Positions 11,401 through 23,700 of a stretch of DNA of 64,000 bases are shown here, one piece after another. A program made the position numbers and the translations under genes. Each line of letters begins with the position of its first letter. The first letter of the stretch is position 1. The DNA comes from Paragorgia papillata. Lineage: Eukaryota; Cnidaria; Anthozoa; Scleralcyonacea; Coralliidae. The notes beneath the pieces are model-generated. The model was given only the letters and a program-made list of their open reading frames with translations. It ran no database searches and was not told where the DNA came from. The stretch covers positions 5,238,001 through 5,302,000 of the forward strand of contig JAWNZC010000322.1 in assembly GCA_035771165.1 (NCBI GenBank), in the 5' to 3' direction.

Positions 11401-14400
11401 TTCTTTGAGGCTCGTTTAATAATTTTTTTAACTGCCAACAACAAACGTTCAACAGTCATTTCGGACATCTCCTTGGCCCGTACAGTAATTGATGGAAAAG
11501 AAAAGTTTTCTTGCATAATTTAGCATGGATTTTCATGTACAATATTGAAACAATATATATCCACTCATTTGTTTTGTAAAAGTGACAAAAAGTTGAAAGA
11601 AACATTCAATTTAGCATATAGTTTACATCACGAAATCTTGTCAACAGCTAGCGTAATTTTGAAATGTGTTTTGTTTGCAGTTATTTCGTTTTAAACGAAC
11701 ACAGATAAACAATTTAACGTTCTTACCATTAATAATTTCCATTCTAACCATTTTGTAGCCGTTTTTGTTTTCTGTAGAACGTATTGCTTCGCCTAAATGT
11801 TCAATTTCTTCTTTCATTTGCCCACTCCGTTATAATTTTGGCGCCATTGTTGCTTAACAGAACAACCGCTGGCTCTAATGATCACTGTTCGTGCTATACT
11901 ACGCATTTTGTCATTGATCAATTTTTTTAAAAGAATGACTTTCATTGGTTTATCCCAGAGGTTTATATTTAACAATTAGTCACCAAAGTCGAGGTGACTA
12001 TCGGTAAATACACAATCTCGAGCCCATAGTCACCCCCTTTTTGGTCAGCGGGAGAGCGCGGGGGAGACTCTGGGGAAATTGGATTTAATTACCCCTGAAA
12101 TGAGGGGTTCCGGTTGTTAAGCGCATGATCGTAGCCTCAGCTGCTGTGCAGGATGTGCGTTGTGTTCATTATATTTGTTTGAAATCGTAAATCAGTATAT
12201 TTGTGAGAACCCTGCATAAAATGCAGATCAGATGCACGTTAAAATTGTCGGAGAGAGACTGACACTGCTGGTGGTGGCACTTGACATAAACGTTCTTGAA
12301 ATCCAAGGTAAATATCAATTCACGACGCCAATATCGTCGTCGGTCAGACGATCACAAGCCTTTTAATACGAGTTGCGATTGCGAAGGCTGATTCCTTCTT
12401 TAATTGTCTTAAATATGCTTTTTCGTTGTTTAAATTGTTTTACATTTATACATCAAATATAACGACAAATCCCACCAGGATTTGTTTTGTTCATTGCGAC
12501 TATTTGTTATTCGAAATTCGTCTTGTACTTTGCTATGAAGTTTGTTTGTGTGAATGAGACCCAGATATAATTAAACAAAGGGAAGAAGTGTAAATGAGGC
12601 GTCTAAATTTGAAGATATAATAAGTTATTGAATAAAGCAATATATTTGACTTTCATTATTTCACAATCTGTAATTCTGTATGTTTTGAATCGATTAATTC
12701 AATAAATTTAAATGAACCAATCAAAACGAAGAATCAATCCAGTTTCCCCAGAGTCTCCCCCGCGCTCTCCCGCTGACCAAAAGGGGATGACTATGGGCTC
12801 GAGATTGGTAAATACACCGATAGTCACCGAGACTGAGGTGACTAATTGTTTTAGTATAATTTCAGAGGTTGATAAAAAACCAATAACGTTGAAACAAAAA
12901 CTTTTAAACAACTGCTTTCATTTTAACAGTGGTGATTCTGTTTAATCACAGACGATGTTAGCAAGCCACAGTCTTTGTCAGTAAATAATTTCAAAAAAAG
13001 AGTAAACAACATCCTACTTTGGAATTGAACTTGTACATACATTCAAATATATGCTAAAAAGACTTTTATTCTGGTGTTTTGGATCCTGTGTTACGGCTTT
13101 TTTCCACTTAATTCATGTTCAATATGTTCTTCACTCATGACGAATTTTTCGAAAACTTCGCTACGACTAAAACCTAGCCAAAACATACAAAAAATACGAA
13201 GAATTATAGAAAATATACTTCCTTACCTTTATAAAGTTTTGTTTTTACGATATTTGATATGTACAACATCTCAGTGATAAATGTTTTCAGTATTATGCTC
13301 TTTTGCTTGTCTCAAAAACTACAGACCCCATTTTGAAAAAAATTCAACACTTCAATGAATCGACAAATTCTAAAATCTCATACTTCAAAATGACAACTCC
13401 GAGTGGGAGACTGAAACGAGTAAAGTCAGTGCAGTGTTGAATAAGTACCAGTCTCTTTTCCAAAACTACTTTTGAAGAACAATTTCTTGTGATGTAATAG
13501 TCACCGCGCTAGGCGGTGACTATCACCTCAGATTCACCGCTGAGCGGACCAATCAGAAAGCTGGAAAGCCTCTTTTCCACTATGAAATTATACTAACACC
13601 AATTAGTATAAATTTACAAGTTTAAAATTTGTTTAAAATTTAAAATTTGTAAATTTATACTAATTGGTGATATAAACCTCTGGGATAAACCAATGAAAGT
13701 CATTCTTTTAAAAAAATTGACCAATGACAAAATGCGTAGTATAGCACGAACAGTGATCATTAGAGCCAGCGGTTGTTCTGTTAAGCAACAATGGCGCCGA
13801 AATTATAACGGAGTGGGCAAATGAAAGAAGAAATTGAACATTTAGGCGAAGCAATACGTTCTACAGAAAACAAAAACGGCTACAAAATGGTTAGAATGGA
13901 AATTATTAATGGTAAGATCGTTAAATTGTTTATCTGTGTTCGTTTAAAACGAAATAACTGCGAACAAAACACATTTCAAAATTACGCTAGCTGTTGACAA
14001 GATTTCGTGATGTAAACAATATGCTAAATTGAATGTTTCTTTCAACTTTTTGTCACTTTTACAAAACAAATGAGTAGATATATATTGTTTCAATATTGTA
14101 CATGAAAATCCATGCTAAATTATGCAAGAAAACTTTTCTTTTCCATCAATTACTGTACGGGCCAAGCAGATGTCCGAAATGACTGTTGAACGTTTGTTGT
14201 TGGCTGTTAAAAAATGTATTAAACGAGCCTCAAAGAATATGTTATAGTCGAGAATTTATTTAACTTTTGTTGGTAAATTTATACTAAAACAATTAGACAA
14301 CTCAATTAAACAACTTTTTTGTTGTTAATTATAAACTCCTGCAATAGCCAATGAAATTCGAGGATTTGCATTATAAACTTGTAAATTTATACTAAATATA

Positions 14401-14637
14401 TATATAGAACGTATAAGAACGTAGGTGTAGGCAAGAACAAAGGTAGGAATGTAGGTAGCGCACCATCGACCCACACACCCAGAAACGTGCCATCAACCCA
14501 CACACCCCATTAGCACTGACGTAAGCAACTCAACCTATTTAAGACAGCGCCGAATCGAAAATCTTCAGCCGCCTGAAGATCGCCCAGCGTGAAACTGACA
14601 GTAGCGACCATCAACATTTGAGGTAAGCCCACTTATA

Positions 14638-14675
<38 letters not shown>

Positions 14676-14696
14676 TATAAAGTATAGTTTTACCTC

Positions 14697-14735
<39 letters not shown>

Positions 14736-17700
14736 CTGTAAGGATCTTATGACGTTGCCCAAAGAGTGTATTTTATTCTTCAATTTAGATACAAAGCATT
14801 CCCCATACCATATATATACATCAATCGTTTCGAACTTTAACAGCAGACACCTTTAAAATATTCCGCTATACTGTAGTTTGGTTTCCCCCCTGTCACTATA
14901 GCATCAGGTCTGAAGTCAGCGGGAACTAGAGCTGTAAGGATCTTATGACGTTGCCCAAAGAGTGTATTTTATTCTTCAATTTACATATAAAACACAAAGC
15001 ATTCCCCATACCATTTTACATATTAAACATACAAAGCTGATTCTAGCCTGCAAGTCAAGCACAGAGCCTGCTAGCGGGTTAAGCTGAGTCACAACTAATG
15101 TAAATGTCGTATCCAAATCAAGTTCTATCTGCATTATGTCATAAAATTATACAGTAAGAATACTGCAAAATCCTCACCTTAGGCAAGCCTTTCTCTACTG
15201 TGTTTCTTGTTTTCATCTCTTTCAGTAAAGCACCACCTCGATTAAGAAACAATCTGTTGGGATCATTTTCTTTGCTCTTTGAAAAATAAGATAAGATAAG
15301 ATGAGATAAGATGAAATAAAATGGAATAACAGATCTCAAGATGGAATCACAGATCTCAAGATGGAATCACAGATATCAAGATGGAATAACAGATCTCAAA
15401 GATGGAAATAACAGATCTCAAGATGGAATCACAGATCTCAAGATGGAATCACAGATCTCAAAGATGGAATCACAGATCTCAAAGATGGAATCACAGATCT
15501 CAAAGATGGAATCACAGATCTCAAAGATGGAATCACAGATCTCAAGATGGAATCACAGATCTCAAGATGGAATCACAGATCTCAAAGATGGAATCACAGA
15601 TCTCAAGATGGAATCACAGATCTCAAGATGGAATCACAGATTTCAAAGATGGAATCAGTCACAGATCTTAAGATGGAATCACAGATCTCAAAGATGGAAT
15701 CACAGATCTCAAAGATGGAATAACAAATCTCAAGATGGAATCACAGATCTCAAAGATGGAATCACAGATCTCAAAGATGGAATCACAGATCTTAAGATGG
15801 AATCACAGATCTCAAAGATGGAATAACAGATCTCAAAGATGGAATAACAGATCTCAAGATGGAATCACAGATCTCAAGATGGAATCACAGATCTCAAAGA
15901 TGGAATCACAGATCTCAAGATGGAATCACAGATCTCTAGATGGAATCAAGATCTCAAAGATGGAATCACAGATCTTAAGATGGAATCACAGATCTCAGAG
16001 ATGGAATCACAGATCTCAGAGATGGAATCACAGCTCTCAAAGATGGAATGAGATGGCACACAACACGTCCAGTTCTAATACCTCAAATTGCAGCAGCTTT
16101 TTCCACATGCTTTCTCTTTTTTCTACCAGTTTAAACATTTCGCTATTTTCCTGGTAATAGTTTCTCATTACGTCAACTTGATGTTCGTGTATAGCAAGGG
16201 CTTCCTCGCTGAAATTCCCTGAAAAGATATAATTGCAATGGTATTTTTACATTATAATTTTGATTTTAGAATCAAAGTCTCATAGTTAAAACAGCTGGCT
16301 CCTCTTACTGCACATATTCTGGAATGCAAGCGAAGTGTGTCATTTTCGACCTGTTTACTTAGTTTGTTTTCGTAACTACTACGAATATATTGATTAAAAC
16401 TGTTTTACTTGCTCGCGAAATTTTATTTATGTTCAAATTTGCAAATAGCAAAATAGCTAACATCTTCTGTAGAAACGTCGAATTTTTCTGAAAACAATAA
16501 AAATGTTAATGAAAACAACTAAAGACTGTTTCGGAAAAAGAACATGCCAATCTACGATCATCTCTATTTTTGCAATCTATTAATCTCTGCATTGACAAAG
16601 AACTTTGGTTCAAAAGCTCCGAAAAAACCAAATAAAACACATGCAGAGCTCCGTAATTTATTCTTATACATACAAAAAGCATGGGAACAAATTGGTGATT
16701 AACAATGTGATTCGCTACTTATAGCCAATCAGAAAACTCGTTTATATTACTGGTAAATCTTTACCGGAGAAGAAACACGAGAAAGAAGCTTCGAGTACAC
16801 ACACTTCTGTCGTATTCAAATGATGTCAGATGTGCTTTTATCAGAAAGCGTATATCAATGAGCTGTATGTTTCGTAAAGTACAGTATAAGCACCAAAGAA
16901 AATTAAGTTAAAAACTTAAAATTTAGATGATCTTCATACTCTAATAAAAGAAACGAGCATCAACAATTAAAGTGAGGATTGTTTTTATGTATTTTATTTA
17001 TTTTTAGCTTGGTCATATAGTCCCTGGTTTGGTGTATAAAATTAAAATAAATGCAATTGTATACCGTCAAACGCTGGCGTGAACTCATGCCTTTGAGATT
17101 CTCCATAGTAACACTTGTCCCACATTTCCATCAATTCTTTTCTAAAAAAAACATCACAAACATAGTGCATACCCACATGAACATGTATAAAAGCTTAGGC
17201 TGCGTACATATACAATGTATACATACATGTACATACTCTGGCTCAGAGTACACAGTACTTCACAATGTACCGCTTAAACCTATAGGTCTGTTTACTTGCA
17301 ACTAACCTTGGTTACGATCTTACAATGTACTAAAGCTATGTGCATATACAATGTATATATTTCTAATCTCTAAGTTGCGAGTTTAACAATATACTAATCT
17401 CTATAGCTACGTACTTAAACATGTACTAATCTCTACTAATCCCAGAGTCGCTTGTTCGATTCCTAGCCGGAAGACCTTGATGCTTGATGTTGCATTTTCG
17501 CAACTCGCCTATTTCACAAATCGTATCAAGGTAGTCGCTCAAAAAAGTTCGACTACAGTCCTTAGCTGCGTATTCACAATTTTTTCTAATGCCAACAAAC
17601 CTGCATGTGTACTAATTAGTGTATGAGCCAGACGGTTTGTTGGTACCACTCTAGGGGACAAAGGGTGAGATACATTTTTGAAAAGTTATTTATGCGTATA

Positions 17701-20700
17701 ATAAATGAATACACCATAGCATTTGCCAAAGTGTCATGTATAATTTTTTTTTAGAAAAGTTGGTTTATCACATTATTTTGCCCCATGTAAGATAGATCTA
17801 AACTTCTATTTTGCGATCTATTTAGGGTCTAGAAAATATTTTTTGGGGAAAAAACGGACAAAAATGTCTCCTTTTTGTTGCACTGTGGGTATGATATTTT
17901 TATAATATAATTAATTTAATTAAAGGATTAGTATAATAAAACAAGTTAAATAGGGATGTAATGGTGTTTCTAGCTCTCATGCTGGAGAACTGCCTGTTGG
18001 GATTAGATTTCCCCTGAAAATGACACATCTGGAAATGCTATCATGCAAAAATGTAAACCAGGGGAGCACGGGTGGCGTGTGCTGTTAACGCGCTGCCTCT
18101 CACCAAAACGTTAAGCCCGGTTAGACGGGGTTAGTACTTGGATGGGTGACCGCTTGGGAATGACCCCGTTGTCGGGCTTGGACTCATGTGAGTTGTAGTT
18201 GATCTCCCCTAGTCCCCTGTGCTTCGAGGGTTTTTCGCCGGGTTCTCCGGTTTTCCTCCCTCCATTAAAATCAACACCTAACATCTTAGCTGTGATCCGT
18301 GGTCTGAACTGTGTCGTGGGGGCTGCTTCGAGCGCCTTTGATATGCCTCGACACGGCCACGTGATCTGCGTCCTTCGCAATTCAGCCGCTGGCTGCAGGT
18401 AAGGATGATTAGCCACACAGTCCTTATGTCCTTTATGTTGACCTACCAATCGATCAATTTTGGGACGCTGGCTCATGCACTAAATAGTGTGGTAAAAAGC
18501 CGTTTACCTTATCATAGGAAATTAACGATGCACTAAATTAACGCGAATTTTAAAATTTCGCGTTAATTTAATTAACATTAATTTGTGTCATCGTAAATTT
18601 CAAGTACGCAAGTTTTAGTTATCGTTAATTCAAAAGTCCTTGATTTGTTTTAATAAAACTAACGTACTCTTTTCAACAAAAATACTGTATGGCAAGGTAG
18701 GTACGAAAAAACATCAGTTGTCCTCTTCACCGTCACTATCACTATCGGATTCAATAATCTCTCCATCATTTAATATCGTTAGTTATTAGTGCGTCGTTAA
18801 TTTCCTATAATAAGGTATATGAGACAAGCCAGACCGGTTACCGGGTTGTGTGCGAAAATCTTATTACGACTATTTGAGAAATGCAAAATGACACAAGAAA
18901 GAAAGTTTTTCGTGATATAAAATTAGCCTGGTAACTGGGCTAGCCATGCAGCTTCGTGTGAAAAGCGTTTTAATCCCAAGCTGCGTACTTACATGTACAA
19001 TGCACTGAATTGTAAGCTTGGTAATCTACTTATACAATGTAATCTCTATATGCGCTCAGACTCTGAATGCGCAATCGTTACACAATATGTTACTTACGAC
19101 AAACTTATTCTAATTTCGGTCGGAATACGCCACTAAGCTCATGCATACAAGCGAAAGGCAACTAACTAGTGTATGTGTTTATTAAATAATTAAAGTATTA
19201 AAACATCAACATAAGATACCAGTAGTAATATTTCGTTTATAATGTAATACAAACCTAGAACCCTCAATAAATTTTTTAATATGCAAAACTTTCAAAGCCT
19301 CCAACTTCTTTACTTCACCCTGGAGCTAAATGAAAAATTTACAGACGAGTTTATCGACTAAATTCAATGTTAAATACTTGGTGTACAGTAAATAAACTCA
19401 CAATGTTATATACTGGCTACAGTAGCAGGACTTTTGATCATATAAAAGATTCAACAATTATTAGAAAATGATGTTTATCACTTTATCTGCATGTAATTTT
19501 TTGATAGTCTGTAATTAAAGGTAAAGTGCAGCGTAAAAACAACTAAAATATAAGAAAATAGTGTAGTGAGTGAGTTAACTAAGTTTTATTGAGAAATTCG
19601 GTGTAGTTTAAAATTCGGAAATCGACTTCCGAGGACAGTGAGATACGTTTCTGATTTTATTTCAAAGTTTTCCGACTAATGTTAGATCTTTAAAAAGTAG
19701 AAAACGTTTTCGATCTAACAAGCCCCAATTTAAATCGTTATTTCGATTAAAAATTATTCAGTATATGTCATTTTTGAGTGATAAAAAAAACAACCGTGCA
19801 ATGTCAACTGTGACGTCACACTTGAAAATATGAAATGTACTTCTCAAATTCATTGTTGTGAAATGTGGTAATAAACGCTCAGAAATTAAGACAAGTTTTA
19901 CCTCAAATTTCTCTTTAAATACTGATTTGTTTGAGAAGCTATACCATACACTCGAAAGCTGTTTATTATCTATCTAATTTAAAAACACCGCGAAGTGAGA
20001 TAAAAAAACTCGGCTATATCGCCTCGTTTTTCAACACACTTCTCGGTGTTTTCAAATCAGATAATAAACGGCTTCTCGTATATATGCATGATATATTACA
20101 TAATAAACACCAATAATCATAACAAAAATGCCAGTCTCTCATTAATAGACTATTGCTGAGCTCCTAAGGTTAAGGTTTAATCGTAACATTATTTTTAGAA
20201 TAGGTACGACGTTTAGTCAATGGATCTGTTCAGCATGCGTAACATATATACCTTGTGTATCGCAGAAGGCGTAAAACCAACACAGAAAGCACTGCATCTT
20301 TGTTGTTCATTCTCTTTAACATCAAGTTTAGACCATAGTCTTTTCAACTGTTCTCGAAGGCGAGCTGCTTTGCCAAAATTTTCCTTCTGTTCTTTTTCAA
20401 GCTAAGAAAAAAATTATTTCCAATAAATGTGATGAATGACTGCTAAACCACATGTTGGAATTGAGGCATCGAAAAGAAAGGAGCCGACATGGTCCTAAGC
20501 GGAATCAAAATCATATCCCGAAATTAAAATTATATAATTATTTCTCCAGTAAAACAACACCTAGTAAGATAATTTTTTTTCTTGAATTTCTCTATACACT
20601 GCTGAAGTCAATTAAAATAGGTTGACTCGACTATATAGAGCGGGATTCGAGTTCGCACCTTCACTTCACTGGAGGATATTGATACGCGGTTTTACAAGCC

Positions 20701-23700
20701 GATGACACACTACGAGATCTACGAGACCGGAGACCAGACCCGTTTCCATCATCAGCCTTACGGAGGCTTTTTGACTACTCACCGTTATTAGAGCACGGTT
20801 AGGACTATATTCCGGAAACTATAAGACCCTTTGGTCTCCGAAACTCTGATGATTAACCAGTGTGGATTTTTGTGTCGGAAACTCAGTCTTGGCTGGCACA
20901 AAAAACACTGAGAAACCTTGTAGTGAAACCTTGTTTTCAATGTATGTATATAACTCTTTAACTTTTAGACATTGCAAGGTATACACATAAAATTACCGTT
21001 AATATAAAACAGCAATAAAATTCAGTACAGTCATTTTTGTATAAAATGTGGAAGATTATTTGTATTGAAAACCATGCAATTATCATTAGTGGTATTTTTT
21101 AATTTCGGTTGTGAAGGGTTTCAGTTTGTGAAAATAAAGTTTAGTTATAAATGATGGAAATACTGACATGTGAAATACACAAATGCAAAATGACTATACA
21201 CTTAATATCACTCATTTTAGAGGACGTCAGATCAACTTTAGAGCAGGGGGGTCACAAAAATTTACCTTTGCATGGATGGTATCACATGAGGGGGGGGGGG
21301 GAATTCCCTGTGAATATTAGCGAGTGGGCTTCAAAAAAATGAAGAGAAAGAAATTTAAAATCACCATAGCCCCCCCCCCCCCCCCCCCCCCCCCCAACTA
21401 AGTAAATTATGAACGCTCCTTTATTGTATACACATGAGCATGAAGGGCTAAGTCATCCTCGAAGGGTTGCAAAATTCCCATGTAAACCCTCCTATAGGGC
21501 TAGTCCTCTCCACATAAACATCCTCTTAGACAGTGTACAGGGTCATAACATTTTTTTCTTCATGTCTCTCTAAAGTGAATCTGAATGAAAGTAAATACAA
21601 CCCAGCAATTTGAAGCTCACCTTTGCTTGAAGTTCTTTCATAGCATTCAGATTGTTCCGTGAAAGAACAAAAGACGCCTCAGAATCATCTCTAGATAGAT
21701 CTTTCTCAAAATCTGTTTCAGGCACTTTCTCAAGATCTTCCCACAAGTTGAAAATTAATAGACGAACACTTTTGAATTGTTCAATCGCTTGAGTCTGTGA
21801 AATTAAACAAATCACGGCTTAAGTAAGAGTTATACATACACTAAATTACCTATAATGCTTGTTTCAAACGTCGAATTTATCATGTGTCGAACTTAATGCA
21901 AAAAAACAAATAATTTTACTAATTTGCATTAGATACGACACATAAAAAGACATTTGAAACCGCCTTTTAGAAAGAAAAAGTTGATTTCAAGCACATTATG
22001 CATGCGTAGCACTCGCCGCTACGGCAAGTTGTACTTTGTTTGTAGTCGTTATGTGATGTAGTCGTGATTGTATATGATTTATTAGTTGACGTGTATGTTG
22101 TATGTATAAATAGCGTGTGCCATGTCAACATTGTCTACGGCAACTCTGTCGTGTTGCGGCAGTTGCTGTTTTAATCTTCGTGCAGTAAAGTACATATTTT
22201 TACCATCCGTGTTATGTCTTTCTAACCCGGCTTGTATGGTTCTACCCACTCACTGTAACAACCAGCCTCACTATCAGCAAGAATGTTACACATGTATGTA
22301 TCGTTGTTACACATGTATGTATCGTTCGGTCAAAAGTACCTATAAACTAGTGACAACTCGACGCTAAAAATTGAAGGTAAAGCCTCGAGATCCTCTCCTG
22401 CATGCCTTGTTCACCGCACTCCCCTTCATTATTGCTGCCGCAGCATGAGATCCTGAAGGTCTGAGCAGACCTGATTCGGCATATGGTGGGACAATTTCTC
22501 AATTTTCGTTTCAACGCATTGCATTGTGGTTGAAAATGTATGAACAACAATGCAATTCCTTTAAATTTAATCGTCGAACTTAAGCCAATTCTAACATGTG
22601 TGAGGTTACATTTAATATATATATTTATAAAATAGGTTGCTTCTTACGCAGTACGCACGCTGTGATTGGTCAATTACCGTGTTTATATCAGGCTATGTAA
22701 ACACGGTTGTGATGTCACGGCACATTTTTTAGCCTTATTTCATAAAAGAAATAGAAAATGGATGCCCTGTGTTTATATAACCTGATGCAAACACTCGAGT
22801 GAGTTGGGAGAATTCGAAAGTACTTATGTAAATCCTCGCCTACGGCTTGGGTTCACATAAACTTTCAAATTCTCCCAACTCACTCTTGTGTTTGCATCAG
22901 GCTATATAAACATGGGTGGCCATTTTCTATTTCTTAAATATATATAGAGAGAGAGAGAGACATATATAGAGACATATATAGACATACATAGACATAATGA
23001 CATATATAGACATATATAGACATTATTAACGACAACATTAAAGTTAACGTGTTTTAAGGCATACCATCTGATTTTCCATATATTTGATGTTTTCTTCAAT
23101 TTCATTCAATTGTTTCTTGGTTGGTACTTCATTTATTCCAGCATCATGAGCAGGTAATGCCAATCTTTTGCAAAGCATCTCTTCTGTTTCAAGGAGTTTC
23201 TTATGATTTTTCAATCTTTGGTATTTTTCCTGAATAATGAATGTACATGACCACATAGTTTACAAGGAATATACATATTATTATATATATATTTAATGAA
23301 TATGATTTAATGAAATAAAATATGAAATCAACTGTAATCGTACATACCGTATTCCAGTCATTTAGCTTTGTTCTCAACGTTTTTTCTAATTCAACAAGTT
23401 TTAGTTCTCCATCAGGCTAAAACATTTTAGAAAGATTTCCACAGTCAAGCAAAGCAATTAACATGTTAACCACTGATCTCAATACAATTGGATTCATCAT
23501 GGGCTTCGTTAAATTCTACAATTTAAACTTTAAATTAAAAACTAAATTTAGTTTTGAAAGATCTTTTGGTGTTGGATTTCACCACCAGGAAGAAAAATAT
23601 ACTTGATTCAGGACTGCTGGCCACCACAAGAATTTTGGTCAATATAGAAACCATGCAACGTTAGAAATTTATTGTAATAAGTTATGACCCCGCAAGTCTA

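Noticed and set aside
15322..16050. Possible CRISPR-like array
   Set aside because: The repeats are head to tail with no unique spacers, in a eukaryotic intron.
15341..16157. Long open frames (161, 140 and 89 codons) of repeated MESQIS/WNHRSQ peptides
   Set aside because: They are the minisatellite read in its different frames. The unit simply lacks stops, and the region is a PRC1 intron.
17441..17480. tRNA-like TTGTTCGATTCCTAG B-box phrase
   Set aside because: No A box or cloverleaf could be built around it.
18111..18476. 121-codon minus-strand frame
   Set aside because: It is antisense to the 5S-headed SINE candidate and has no domain.
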